A DNA stretch of 64,000 nt. Source: CAMLHP01 sp035759745. GTDB taxonomy: Bacteria > Gemmatimonadota > Gemmatimonadetes > Gemmatimonadales > GWC2-71-9. The translations under genes and the position numbers were made by a program. Position 1 is the first letter of the stretch. Every line of letters begins with the position of its first letter. Shown here piece after piece: positions 16,990 to 25,598 of this stretch. The DNA is taken from the NCBI GenBank assembly GCA_035759745.1, contig DASTUF010000014.1, positions 1-64,000 of the forward strand, in the 5' to 3' direction. The notes below the pieces were generated by a model that saw only the letters and a list, made by a program, of their open reading frames with translations, had not been told where the DNA came from and did no database searches.

Positions 16990-17034
16990 GGGTCAGGGAT
17001 CAGGGATCAGGGATCAGGGGTCAGGGATCAGGGG
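16987..17034. repeat. Heptanucleotide array TCAGGGA/TCAGGGG inside the fad operon
   Basis: TAGGGG, whose TAG is the fadI stop codon, is followed by six in-phase heptamers: TCAGGGA three times, TCAGGGG, TCAGGGA, TCAGGGG. It fills almost the whole fadI-fadJ gap and ends 4 bases before the fadJ ATG, so it would also act as its leader. Confidence 0.9.
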
Positions 17035-17038
17035 TGTC

Positions 17039-19165
17039 ATGGCGGCTTTCTCCACCCAACTTGTTGACGGCGTTGCCGTGATCACCTTCGACCTTCCGGG
17101 GTCGCCGGTGAACATGATCAGCACGTCGGTCGCCACCGAGTTCGGCGCGGTGCTGGACGAGGCCGAGCGGAATCCGTCGGTGCGGGCGATGGTGCTGATC
17201 TCGGGCAAGCGCGACTCGTTCGTTGCCGGCGCGGACATCGAGGAGTTCGGCCGGCTCACGTCGCAGGCCGAAGCAGAGGCGATGAGCCGCCAGGCCCAGG
17301 CGATGATGGACCGGGTCGAGGGGCTCCTCAAGCCGATCGTCGCCGCCATTCACGGCGCGTGCCTCGGCGGCGGTTACGAGCTGGCGCTCGCCTGCGACTG
17401 GCGGGTCGCCACCGACCACGACAAGACCCAGATCGGCCTCCCCGAAGTGCAGCTGGGTGTCATTCCTGGCGCAGGCGGCACCCAGCGGCTGCCGAGGCTG
17501 ATCGGTGTGCGTGCTGCGCTGGACCTGATCCTCGCCGGCAAGAGCGAGCGCGCGAGCAAGGCGCTCCGGCTCGGCATGGTGGATGAAGTGGTGCCGCCGC
17601 CGATCCTGCGCGCCACCGCGATCCATGCGGCACAGCGACTGGCCGACCGCGGCGCATCGGAGCGGCGCCCCGGCGGCGGCATCGCCGGCGCCTTGCTGGA
17701 CCGGACACCGATCGGCCGGCGCCTGGTCTACTCCAGGGCGCGCCAGACGGTGCTCAAGAAGACCGGCGGCCACTATCCCGCGCCGCTGGCGGCGCTTGAC
17801 GTGGTGCAGGCGGGACTGGAGCACGGTATGCCGTCGGGACTGCGGGAAGAGCACCGCCGTTTCGGCGAGCTGGCCGTGGGCGACGTGTCGCGCAAGCTGG
17901 TCCAGATCTTCTTCGCCACCACGGCGCTCAAGAAGGACGACGGCGTCGAGGGTGAAGTGCCGGCCGACCTGCCGCCAGTGCGACGGCTGGGTGTCATCGG
18001 CGCGGGGTTCATGGGCGCGGCGATCGCCGGCACTGCGGCACTGAACGCCCGGGTCGAGGTGCGGCTCAAGGACGCCGAGCTGGAGCGGGTGGGGAAAGGC
18101 ATCAAGGCGGCGCTGAAGGTGCTGGACGACCGGCTCAAGCGGCGCCGGCTTTCGAAGCCCGAACACGCCCGGCTGTCGCAACTGGTGTCGGGGAGCGCCG
18201 ACTGGAGCGGATTCCGGCGCGCCGACCTCATCATCGAGGCGGTGTTCGAGGACCTCGACGTCAAGCGCGCGGTGCTGGCGGATGTCGAGCGGGAGTCGTC
18301 GGGCCACACCGTCTTCGCCAGCAACACGTCGACCATTCCCATCGCGGAGATCGCCGCCGAGGCGTCACGCCCGGAGCAGGTGATCGGCATGCACTTCTTC
18401 TCGCCGGTGGAGAAGATGCCGCTGCTGGAGGTCATTCCCCATGCGGGAACCTCGGACGAGAGCGTCGTGCGCGCGGTACGCTTCGGCCGGCGGATAGGCA
18501 AGACGGTCATCGTGGTGCGCGACAGCCCGGGCTTCTGGGTCAACCGGATCCTGCTGCCGTACATGAACGAGGCGGGCGTGCTATTGGCCGAAGGCGTGCC
18601 GGTGGACCTCATCGACGGCGTCATCACCCGTTACGGCTTCCCGGTGGGGCCGGTGACGCTGCTCGATGAAGTGGGGCTGGACGTGGCGTCGAAGGCGGGT
18701 GCGGTGATGCACCAGCACTTCGGGGCCCGGCTGGAACCGGCCCCGGTGCTGCAGCGGATGCTCGATGATGGCCGCCAGGGCCGGAAGAACGGGCGCGGCT
18801 TCTATCGCTACGAGAAGGGCGAGAAGAAGGACGTGGACGAAACCGTGTACAAGGCGATGGGTGTGCAACCGCTGGACGACGCGGCACCGACGATGGTCGA
18901 ACAGCGCCTGGTGTACGCGATGCTCAACGAGGCGGCGATGGCCGCGGGTGAGGGCGTGGTGCGGAGCGCTCGTGACGGCGACGTCGGCGCCGTGTTCGGG
19001 ATCGGGTTCCCGCCGTTCCGGGGCGGGCCGCTGCGACAGATCGATGACCTGGGGGCGGCGCGCGTGGTCGAGGTGCTGCACGGACTCGTGATGGCGCACG
19101 GCGAGCGGTTCAGGCCGGCCGCCCACCTGGTGGAGATGGCTGAGCGGGGAGAGGCGTTCTACTGA
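17039..19165 (+). CDS. fadJ: Beta-oxidation multifunctional enzyme: enoyl-CoA hydratase / 3-hydroxyacyl-CoA dehydrogenase
   Basis: A 708-residue fusion. The N-terminal crotonase domain (about 1-190) has the GADIEEFG oxyanion hole, the GACLGGGYELALACDWR glutamate and GLPEVQLGVIPGAGGTQRLP. The NAD-binding 3-hydroxyacyl-CoA dehydrogenase domain (from about 315) has RLGVIGAGFMGAAIAG, SNTSTIPIAEIA and GMHFFSPVEKMPLLEVI, followed by two C-terminal HCDH domains. Together with the upstream thiolase it carries out the last three beta-oxidation steps. ATG at 17039 is chosen because the longer frame reads through the repeat and fadI. Its last 56 bases overlap the convergent NagB-LmbE gene. Confidence 0.94.
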   Translation: MAAFSTQLVDGVAVITFDLPGSPVNMISTSVATEFGAVLDEAERNPSVRAMVLISGKRDSFVAGADIEEFGRLTSQAEAEAMSRQAQAMMDRVEGLLKPIVAAIHGACLGGGYELALACDWRVATDHDKTQIGLPEVQLGVIPGAGGTQRLPRLIGVRAALDLILAGKSERASKALRLGMVDEVVPPPILRATAIHAAQRLADRGASERRPGGGIAGALLDRTPIGRRLVYSRARQTVLKKTGGHYPAPLAALDVVQAGLEHGMPSGLREEHRRFGELAVGDVSRKLVQIFFATTALKKDDGVEGEVPADLPPVRRLGVIGAGFMGAAIAGTAALNARVEVRLKDAELERVGKGIKAALKVLDDRLKRRRLSKPEHARLSQLVSGSADWSGFRRADLIIEAVFEDLDVKRAVLADVERESSGHTVFASNTSTIPIAEIAAEASRPEQVIGMHFFSPVEKMPLLEVIPHAGTSDESVVRAVRFGRRIGKTVIVVRDSPGFWVNRILLPYMNEAGVLLAEGVPVDLIDGVITRYGFPVGPVTLLDEVGLDVASKAGAVMHQHFGARLEPAPVLQRMLDDGRQGRKNGRGFYRYEKGEKKDVDETVYKAMGVQPLDDAAPTMVEQRLVYAMLNEAAMAAGEGVVRSARDGDVGAVFGIGFPPFRGGPLRQIDDLGAARVVEVLHGLVMAHGERFRPAAHLVEMAERGEAFY

Positions 19166-21005
19166 CCACGTACGACTCCATGGCGAAATACTCCGCCAGC
19201 CCGAGCTGGTCGAGCAATGCCGCGGTCTCCTTGTTGCGCGCTTCCACCCGCTGCCAGAATTCGCGCTCGTCATAGCCCCCCGGAAACGGCGCCGAGTCCT
19301 TCTGTGACTGGTGCTTGAAGATTGCCTGGATCTTGAGCCGCAACTCCTCCTGCGACATCGTCACCAGCCAGGTGGCGTCGGTCACCGACCACTCCTGCCA
19401 CGCTCCGCGATAGAGCCAGACGTCAGGACGCCCGGCACTGCCGGGCGGATGGAGTTCATCCAGCGCCCGGGTGACCGCCTCAAGGCACATGCGGTGGGTG
19501 CCGTGAGGGTCTGACAGGTCGCCCGCAGCGAAGATCAGATCGGGCTTCACCTCTTCCAGCAACTGCCGCACGATGGCTACGTCAGCCGGCCCGACCGGAT
19601 CCTTGCGCACCTTTCCGGTCTGGTAGAACGGCAGGTTGAGGAACCGGCCGTCACTGGCGCCGAGCCCCAGCGTCTCGATGCCGCTGATGGCTTCCGATTC
19701 CCGGATGAGCCGCTTGATCTGCTGCACTTCCCCGATGTCCACCGCACCCGGTTGCTTGCGCGCCAGGAAGGCGCGGACCGTTTCCACCAGCTTGTGTGTG
19801 CCAGGCTTCTCCAGGAGGCCGTCGCCGGCGAGCCGTCCGAGAAAGTCCACGTAGCGCCGCACGTCGTGATCGAAGACCGCAATGTTGCCGCTGGTCTGGT
19901 AGGCGACCACGATGCGGTTCTCGTTGAGCACCAGCTTGCGCAGCATCCCGCCCATGGAGATGACGTCATCGTCCGGGTGGGGCGAGAAGCAGACGATGGT
20001 CTGGCCCCGGGGCAGCTTGGACCGCCCCCGGATCTTGGCGCCGAGGGCGTTGAAGACCAGCCCGTTGATTGGGCCGGCGCCGCCGTGGCGGGCGAGCAGC
20101 GACGAGAGCTGGTGCTCGACATAGTCCGCCTCGGTCAGCTTGAGGATCGCCTTGGCGGTGCGCCGCGCCAGCCACACCACGGCGCGGACGGTCATGGTGT
20201 CATCCCACTCGACTTCATGCAGCAGCCAGGGCGTGGCGACGCGGGTGAGCTCGGCGGCTGCTGCCTGGTCGATGTAGAACGTGGTGGCGGAATGCTGCTG
20301 CAGGTAGGTAGCGGCCACCTGGCGGTCGATCTCGCCTTCAACGGCGCGACGCACGATACCCGCCTTGTGCTCGCCGGTCGCCAGGATCGCGATCTCGCGG
20401 GCCTCGAGGATGGTGGCGACGCCCATCGTGATCGCCTCCCTCGGCACGTTGTCTTCGCCGAAGAAGTCGGCGGCGGCGTCCTTCCGGGTGATGGTGTCGA
20501 GCGTGATCAGGCGGGTGCGGCTGTCGAGTCCCGACCCCGGCTCGTTGAATCCGATGTGGCCGGTCTTGCCGATGCCGAGGATCTGGAAGTCGACGCCGCC
20601 GGCATCGCGAATCGCCTGCTCGTAGGCTGCCGCGTGGCGCGCCACATCGGCCCGGGTGACGGCGCCTCCCGGAATGTGGATCCGGTCCGGCGGGATATCG
20701 ATGTGGTCGAACAGGTTCTCGTGCATGAACCGGTGGTACGAATGGATACTGTCGGACGCCATCGGGTAGTACTCGTCGAGGTTGAAGGTCTCGACGTTGG
20801 CGAAGGACAGGCCATCGTCCCGGTGCATCCGGATGAGCTCGCGATAGACGCCGACCGGGGTGGAGCCGCTTGCCAGCCCCAGCACGGCACGCTTCCCCTG
20901 CTGGCGCCGCTCACGGATGAGGCCGGCGATTCGGCCCGCCACCCGGCTGGCCAGCGCATCGGGATCGTCGACGATGTCGGCCGCGATGCGTTCAGGGTTG
21001 TTCAT
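19110..21005 (-). CDS. nagB: Glucosamine-6-phosphate deaminase fused to LmbE/PIG-L deacetylase-like domain
   Basis: A 631-residue two-domain protein. The N-terminal half (about 1-260) is a NagB isomerase/deaminase: LGLASGSTPVGVYRELI, NLDEYYPM, GIGKTGHIGFNEPGS. The C-terminal half (from about 360) is a PIG-L/LmbE fold: TIVCFSPHPDDDVISMGGML (the HPDD zinc motif) and AAGDLSDPHGTHRMC. Similar fusions are known in Bacteroidetes. The activities would be conversion of GlcN-6-P to Fru-6-P plus ammonia, and N-deacetylation of an unknown amino-sugar conjugate. The ATG overlaps the upstream lipoprotein stop (ATGA). The gene name covers the deaminase half only. Confidence 0.9.
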   Translation of the reverse strand: MNNPERIAADIVDDPDALASRVAGRIAGLIRERRQQGKRAVLGLASGSTPVGVYRELIRMHRDDGLSFANVETFNLDEYYPMASDSIHSYHRFMHENLFDHIDIPPDRIHIPGGAVTRADVARHAAAYEQAIRDAGGVDFQILGIGKTGHIGFNEPGSGLDSRTRLITLDTITRKDAAADFFGEDNVPREAITMGVATILEAREIAILATGEHKAGIVRRAVEGEIDRQVAATYLQQHSATTFYIDQAAAAELTRVATPWLLHEVEWDDTMTVRAVVWLARRTAKAILKLTEADYVEHQLSSLLARHGGAGPINGLVFNALGAKIRGRSKLPRGQTIVCFSPHPDDDVISMGGMLRKLVLNENRIVVAYQTSGNIAVFDHDVRRYVDFLGRLAGDGLLEKPGTHKLVETVRAFLARKQPGAVDIGEVQQIKRLIRESEAISGIETLGLGASDGRFLNLPFYQTGKVRKDPVGPADVAIVRQLLEEVKPDLIFAAGDLSDPHGTHRMCLEAVTRALDELHPPGSAGRPDVWLYRGAWQEWSVTDATWLVTMSQEELRLKIQAIFKHQSQKDSAPFPGGYDEREFWQRVEARNKETAALLDQLGLAEYFAMESYVVSRTPLPAQPSPPGGRPA

Positions 21006-22024
21006 GGGGCAGCGGGTTGAGGGCGGGGACACCCGGTGTCGAGCATCGCGGCGCGCCACTTCGGGTCGTACTCCCCGGCGGTAGTGTCGCGCACCAGGGC
21101 CAGGACGTAGCAGCCCTGGCGGGTGGCGGCGAGGGCAACGCCGTCGCCCACGCTGACACTGTCCACCATCAGTTCGCCGCCGCGGCTGGTGATGGTGCGC
21201 CCAGCGGTGGCAATCACCAGCTCGCTCGTGTCGGGTTCCACCGACAGGTCGAGGGTGGGCCCGGTGCGCCAGCGGACCCGTGCGGAGTCGAGCGAACCGG
21301 TGCGGCTCACCGCGGAATCGCCCCGCTCGGGCGTGACCGAAACCCAGGCCCTTGATGGCGCGTCATCATTGACCATCTCGGGGCCGAGTCCGGCAAGCAC
21401 CCGGTCACCGGAGCGGCTCCACCTCACATTCCACCCCGCAAGGACGGGGAGAGTGCGCTTCTGCCCGAAGGCGACATCCGCGATCCCGAGCCGGGCGAGC
21501 CCCATCGCTGGCGCCATGCCGCTCGCCATGAAAGCGCTGGCGCGGACCTCGGCCACGCTCACGCCGAGACGATTGGCGACGACGGCCAGGCTCTCCGGCG
21601 GCATCGAGTCGCCCTCGCCACCCATGATGCGGGTGGCCAGTCCGTACGCGACGTGGGTCCAGTCGGGTGACGGAGCGGCATCCCAGACACTGTCTTCGCG
21701 CACCCAGGTGCCGGTGCGCTCGGACGCGAGCAGGAATCCATCGAAGAAGAGTTCGGCCTCGACCGATACCCAATCCTCGATGGCGAGGAGGGCGCTGCTG
21801 TCAGGCGAGAAGACCCAGCGGACCACGCCGGCCATGCCCCGGGGACCGGGGTTGACCCGGATGACTTCGAGCTGGTCGATGGTGAACTGGCCGGTATCGG
21901 CGGCGACGGTGTCGGCGACCGAATCCGGCAGGGCGGCCGCGGTCGTGTCAGCGGCGGGCGGGCGGTCACCGCCGGTGCAGCCTGCCAGCAGCAGGAGCGC
22001 GAGTGGAAGCGGGCGACCAGACAT
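21002..22024 (-). CDS. Lipoprotein of unknown function, propeller-like
   Basis: A 340-residue exported protein with signal MSGRPLPLALLLLAGC (lipobox LLAGC) followed by an Ala/Asp/Thr-rich spacer. The mature part contains strand patterns such as VRWVFSPDSSALLAIEDW and DAAPSPDWTHVAYGL, which recall WD/TolB-like propeller blades. No enzyme motif is recognised. It is translationally coupled (ATGA) to NagB-LmbE downstream and divergent from the PLP decarboxylase. It may act in the same amino-sugar or envelope process, but that is only context. Confidence 0.7.
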   Translation of the reverse strand: MSGRPLPLALLLLAGCTGGDRPPAADTTAAALPDSVADTVAADTGQFTIDQLEVIRVNPGPRGMAGVVRWVFSPDSSALLAIEDWVSVEAELFFDGFLLASERTGTWVREDSVWDAAPSPDWTHVAYGLATRIMGGEGDSMPPESLAVVANRLGVSVAEVRASAFMASGMAPAMGLARLGIADVAFGQKRTLPVLAGWNVRWSRSGDRVLAGLGPEMVNDDAPSRAWVSVTPERGDSAVSRTGSLDSARVRWRTGPTLDLSVEPDTSELVIATAGRTITSRGGELMVDSVSVGDGVALAATRQGCYVLALVRDTTAGEYDPKWRAAMLDTGCPRPQPAAP

Positions 22025-22058
22025 GGGAGAATCCTGTGTGACGTGGGTTCGCAGCCTC

Positions 22059-22065
22059 TATCTTG
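22059..22065 (+). promoter_or_regulatory. Putative -10 element of the PLP decarboxylase (TATCTTG)
   Basis: CTATCTTG lies 33 bases before the GTG start of the decarboxylase in the short divergent gap. It belongs to the recurring CTAnnTT set. Confidence 0.35.
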
Positions 22066-22097
22066 CAGCCTAACGTTACTCACACCGGGGGAATTTC

Positions 22098-23561
22098 GTG
22101 GCAGCCAGCATGCTGCAGGCGATTGTCGACGATACATCGCTTGACGCCGCGGTCGAGGCCGTCAAGCTCGCAGTGGACCACCTCGAGCTGTCTGCCAGCG
22201 AAGCAGTGCCAGTCACCTCCTCCGCGAGTGCCGCCGAGCTCAGCGCCCGATTCTCCGGCGCGCTGCCGCGCGCGGGTCGTCCCCTGGCCGAGGTTCTGGA
22301 AGGCGTCGCCCGGGATGTCGCGGCCGATTCGATCCTGCTCTCGCATCCGATGTATCTGGGCCACCAGGTCAGCGCGCCGTTGCCGGCGGCGATCTGGACC
22401 GAGCCGGTCATCTCCGCCATCAACAATTCGCTGGCGGTGCGCGAGATGTCGCCGGCAGGCACAGCGCTGGAGACGGCGCTGATCGGGCACTTCACCCGGC
22501 TGGCGGGCTGGGGCGCCGAGGCGGGCGGCACGTTCACATCGGGCGGCACCGAAGCGACCACCGCCGCGCTGATGGCCGCCCGGGCGTCGGCGCTGCCGGA
22601 GGCATGGGAAGAAGGCGTGGGGGCCAACCCACCAGTGCTGGTGTGCGGCGAACATGCCCACTACGCGGTCACGAGGGCGGCGGGGATACTGGGGCTTGGG
22701 CGGCGCAACGTCGTCGTGGTCGCGTCGTCCGGCTATCGCATGGACCCGGCCGCGTTGCAGCGCGCGCTCGACGGTCTGGCCAGCGAGGGGCGCCGCGCCA
22801 TGGCGGTGGTGGCAACCGCGGGCTCGACCCCGACCGGGAGCTTCGATGACCTCGAAGCGATCGGCCATTGCTGCGCCGAACACGGAGTCTGGCTGCACGT
22901 GGATGGCGCGCACGGGGCCTCTGCACTCATCTCGGCGCGTCATCGCCACCGGCTCCGGGGGCTGGAACTGGCGCGATCGCTGGCGTGGGATCCGCACAAG
23001 CTGCTGCTGATGCCGCTCAGCGCCGGGATGGTGCTGGTCCGGCAGGAGCGCGACCTCGATGCCGCGTTCGCGCAGCAGGCGCCGTACCTCTTTCACAACG
23101 CGGAAGGCGTGCGAGTCCCCGACCTTGGCGTGCGGAGTCTCGCGTGCAGCCGGCGGTTCGATGCGCTCAAGCTCTGGGTGGCGATCCAGCGCTATGGGCT
23201 GGACGGGCTCGAGGCCTGTCATGATCACCTGGTCGGACTGGCGGCGACACTGCACCAGCGGCTGACGCTCCATGGCGGGTTCGAGCTGCCTCACGAGCCG
23301 GAGAGCAACATTCTCTGTTTTCGCTGGCGGGGAGACAGCGGCGCGTCGCCCGAATCTCTCAATGCCCTCAACCTGGCACTGCGTGAGCGATACAACGGCT
23401 CGGGTGAGGGCTGGATCACCACCACGGTGCTCGAAGCGCGGCGCATGTTGCGGGTCACCATCATGAATCCCCGCACCACGACCGACCACCTCGACCGGCT
23501 GGTGTCGGGACTCGCATCGACTGCTGCAGCGCTCGTGGACGAGGTCCCGGCGTGGCGGTAG
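22098..23561 (+). CDS. PLP-dependent group II amino acid decarboxylase
   Basis: A 487-residue member of the glutamate/aromatic-L-amino-acid/diaminobutyrate decarboxylase family. The PLP lysine is Lys301 in LAWDPHKLLLMPL, the ring-stacking and Asp motif is HVDGAHGASALI, and an upstream FTSGGTEATTAALMAAR forms the phosphate loop. Substrate cannot be told from motifs. GTG at 22098 follows CGGGGGAA with normal spacing. It overlaps the Rieske gene by 10 bases, so decarboxylation and oxygenation may be steps of one amine pathway. Confidence 0.88.
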   Translation: MAASMLQAIVDDTSLDAAVEAVKLAVDHLELSASEAVPVTSSASAAELSARFSGALPRAGRPLAEVLEGVARDVAADSILLSHPMYLGHQVSAPLPAAIWTEPVISAINNSLAVREMSPAGTALETALIGHFTRLAGWGAEAGGTFTSGGTEATTAALMAARASALPEAWEEGVGANPPVLVCGEHAHYAVTRAAGILGLGRRNVVVVASSGYRMDPAALQRALDGLASEGRRAMAVVATAGSTPTGSFDDLEAIGHCCAEHGVWLHVDGAHGASALISARHRHRLRGLELARSLAWDPHKLLLMPLSAGMVLVRQERDLDAAFAQQAPYLFHNAEGVRVPDLGVRSLACSRRFDALKLWVAIQRYGLDGLEACHDHLVGLAATLHQRLTLHGGFELPHEPESNILCFRWRGDSGASPESLNALNLALRERYNGSGEGWITTTVLEARRMLRVTIMNPRTTTDHLDRLVSGLASTAAALVDEVPAWR

Positions 23562-25066
23562 ATTCGCGAGTGGCTTCGATCCCGATCAGCGACGACGAAT
23601 TGCGTGCAGCTCCTGTGGAGCGCGCCAGTACCATACCGAGCCGGTGGTACACCGACCCCGCATTCCTCGAAGCCGAGCGCGAGTGGATTTTCGCGCGCAG
23701 CTGGCAGGGCGTGGGACACGCGTCCCAGGTGGCTGAGCCGGGTCAGTACCTGACCGAGGAGATCGCCGGGGAGCCGGTCATTGTGGTGCGGGGCGGCGAT
23801 GGCGAGCTGCGCGCGTTCTACAACGTGTGCCGCCACCGGGGTGGACCGCTGGCGGTGGATCGCGAAGGCTGCGTCCGGGCGCTGCAGTGCAAGTACCACG
23901 GCTGGACCTACCTGCTCGACGGCTCGTTGCGCGGGGTGCCGGCGATGGACCGGACTGAGCTGTTCGACCGGAAGGACTACGGCCTGGCGCCGGTGCAGGT
24001 GGCGGAGTGGGAAGGGCTGGTATTCGTCTCGCTCAGCGACGAGACGCCACCGCTGGAGCAGTTCTTCGCGGGAATTCGCGAGCGGATCGCGCCGCTTCGC
24101 CTGGGAGAGCTCAGGTTTGCCGGCCGGGTGGACTACACGGTCGAGTGCAACTGGAAGGTGTACGTCGACAACTACCTCGAGGGATACCACGTTCCCTATG
24201 TGCATCCCGAGCTGGCCAAGCTGTACGACTACACCCGCTACGTCACCACGGCGCACGAGTGGTACTCGCTGCAGCACAGCCCGCTCACCGGCGACAACCT
24301 CTACAGCCGGGATGGCGGGGGCGAGGCGTTCTACTACTGCGTGTTCCCCAACTTCATGCTCAACGTCCTTCCCGACCGGCTGCAGACCAACCTGGTGCTG
24401 CCGGACGGGCACGACCGCTGCCGGGTGATCTTCCAGTTCTTCCACGCCGACGTGTCGTCAGCGGAGGCGCGGCAGCGGATCGCGGATGACATCGCCTACA
24501 GCGACGGGGTGCAGGCTGAGGACGCCGATATCTGCGCCAGGGTGCAGCGTGGTCTGGGCTCGCGGGCGTATGATGCGGGCCGGTTCTCGGTGAAGTACGA
24601 GGTCGGGGTGCACCACTTCCAGGAGCTGGTGCGGCGGGCGTATCGGGAAGGTCTGAGGGGCTTGGGGGTCAGGGGTCAGGGATCAGGGGTTGCGGGAGCA
24701 AAGCTGACCCGCTGCTGCACCAGGGTGCGCACCGGTCGGCCGTTCTCGGTGCCGGGCTCAAGGGTGCAGGAGCGCACGGTGGCGATGGCGGGTGCGACCA
24801 GCCCGCCGTGGGTGGCCTCGAGCAGGCGGATGTTGCCCGGTTCGACGCGTCCGGCACTGTCCACCACGTACGCCAGGCTGACGGCGCCGGATGTTCCGGC
24901 GAGGTTGCCGGGCGGCGCCACCCGGATGCAACCCACGACCGATGGCTTGGCGTCGAGGTTGGCCGCCGGCACTGGACGCCCGCCGGCGGAATCGGCCAGG
25001 AGCGAATCCAGCACCGCCGCGGCGTCGTTGCTCACCGGCAGGGTGTCGGCGCCGGGAGCGGCGTAA
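23552..25066 (+). CDS. Rieske non-heme iron oxygenase, alpha subunit (with unusual C-terminal extension)
   Basis: The N-terminal Rieske [2Fe-2S] site is Cys93-x-His95 and Cys113-xx-His116 (CRHRGGPL...CKYHGW). The mononuclear iron site of the catalytic domain is DNYLEGYHVPYVHPE. The overall type resembles choline monooxygenase and other single-component ring-hydroxylating alpha subunits. Family similarity ends near 24650 (VHHFQELVRRAYREG), at about 370 residues. After that the frame runs without a stop through a TCAGGGG array and a further 390 bases opposite the next gene, giving 504 codons. The last 130 or so residues are probably not ancestral. It is coupled to the upstream decarboxylase by a 10-base overlap. 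No reductase partner is visible. Confidence 0.88.
   Translation: MAVDSRVASIPISDDELRAAPVERASTIPSRWYTDPAFLEAEREWIFARSWQGVGHASQVAEPGQYLTEEIAGEPVIVVRGGDGELRAFYNVCRHRGGPLAVDREGCVRALQCKYHGWTYLLDGSLRGVPAMDRTELFDRKDYGLAPVQVAEWEGLVFVSLSDETPPLEQFFAGIRERIAPLRLGELRFAGRVDYTVECNWKVYVDNYLEGYHVPYVHPELAKLYDYTRYVTTAHEWYSLQHSPLTGDNLYSRDGGGEAFYYCVFPNFMLNVLPDRLQTNLVLPDGHDRCRVIFQFFHADVSSAEARQRIADDIAYSDGVQAEDADICARVQRGLGSRAYDAGRFSVKYEVGVHHFQELVRRAYREGLRGLGVRGQGSGVAGAKLTRCCTRVRTGRPFSVPGSRVQERTVAMAGATSPPWVASSRRMLPGSTRPALSTTYARLTAPDVPARLPGGATRMQPTTDGLASRLAAGTGRPPAESARSESSTAAASLLTGRVSAPGAA
24669..24689. repeat. Heptanucleotide array TCAGGGG at convergent gene ends
   Basis: Three units: TCAGGGG, TCAGGGA, TCAGGGG. Read on the minus strand, the middle unit supplies the TGA stop of the TonB-C lipoprotein. 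Read on the plus strand it has no stop, and the Rieske frame passes through it. Confidence 0.85.
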
Positions 25067-25557
25067 CGTTCGCCGGCCGTTGCGATCGCCACCTGGCGCG
25101 CGGTCGTGGTGTCGCTCAGCCACACGGTGAGAATGGAAGCCGCGGTGTCGGCGCTGGCGGTCCAGCGTCCCCGCACCCAGCGCCGGGCGGTCGCGAGGCG
25201 GTCGGACGGCGGTCCCCAGAGTTTCTCCAGCCGCTCCAGTCCCAGGGTTCCGGTCAGCCCCTCGCGCACCACCACGTAGGGCACGACGCTGTCCTGCGAG
25301 TTGACCATGGCGCTCAGGCTGACCATCGAGGCGCTCGAGTCGGGAGTGTAGCACAGCAGGTCGGCCGCCACGCCGATCACCGTCAGCGGCCGGCACTCCA
25401 TGCTCCCGATCCCGGCTGACGTGGCAGCGGCGCGCAGGTCGGTGGCCGACATGCCGGGCGAGACGCCCCGGTACGAAAAGGGACGCTCGGCCGAGCGGTC
25501 AGCGCAGGCGCTGACGCCGAGCAGCAGCAGGGCCGCGGTGGTCGAGAGAGCACGCAT
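24676..25557 (-). CDS. Lipoprotein with TonB-C-like domain
   Basis: A 293-residue exported protein with signal MRALSTTAALLLLGVSAC (lipobox GVSAC). The middle region is of unknown fold. The C-terminal 75 residues, roughly GAVSLAYVVDSAGRVEPGNI to GRPVRTLVQQRVSF, fit the TonB C-terminal domain (PF03544-like beta-alpha-beta), here without a TonB transmembrane anchor. Similar TonB-C lipoproteins are common in Gemmatimonadota-type genomes, and their role is unproven. The last residues (ATPDP) and the TGA stop are encoded by the heptamer array. Divergent from the M28 peptidase. Confidence 0.75.
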   Translation of the reverse strand: MRALSTTAALLLLGVSACADRSAERPFSYRGVSPGMSATDLRAAATSAGIGSMECRPLTVIGVAADLLCYTPDSSASMVSLSAMVNSQDSVVPYVVVREGLTGTLGLERLEKLWGPPSDRLATARRWVRGRWTASADTAASILTVWLSDTTTARQVAIATAGERYAAPGADTLPVSNDAAAVLDSLLADSAGGRPVPAANLDAKPSVVGCIRVAPPGNLAGTSGAVSLAYVVDSAGRVEPGNIRLLEATHGGLVAPAIATVRSCTLEPGTENGRPVRTLVQQRVSFAPATPDP

Positions 25558-25598
25558 ACACGGAAGTTAGCACGCCAACCCAGTCACAGGAGCAAGAC

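Noticed and set aside
16739..17038. N-terminal extension of fadJ
   Set aside because: It overlaps fadI in another frame and reads through the TCAGGGA array; the crotonase domain begins at 17039.
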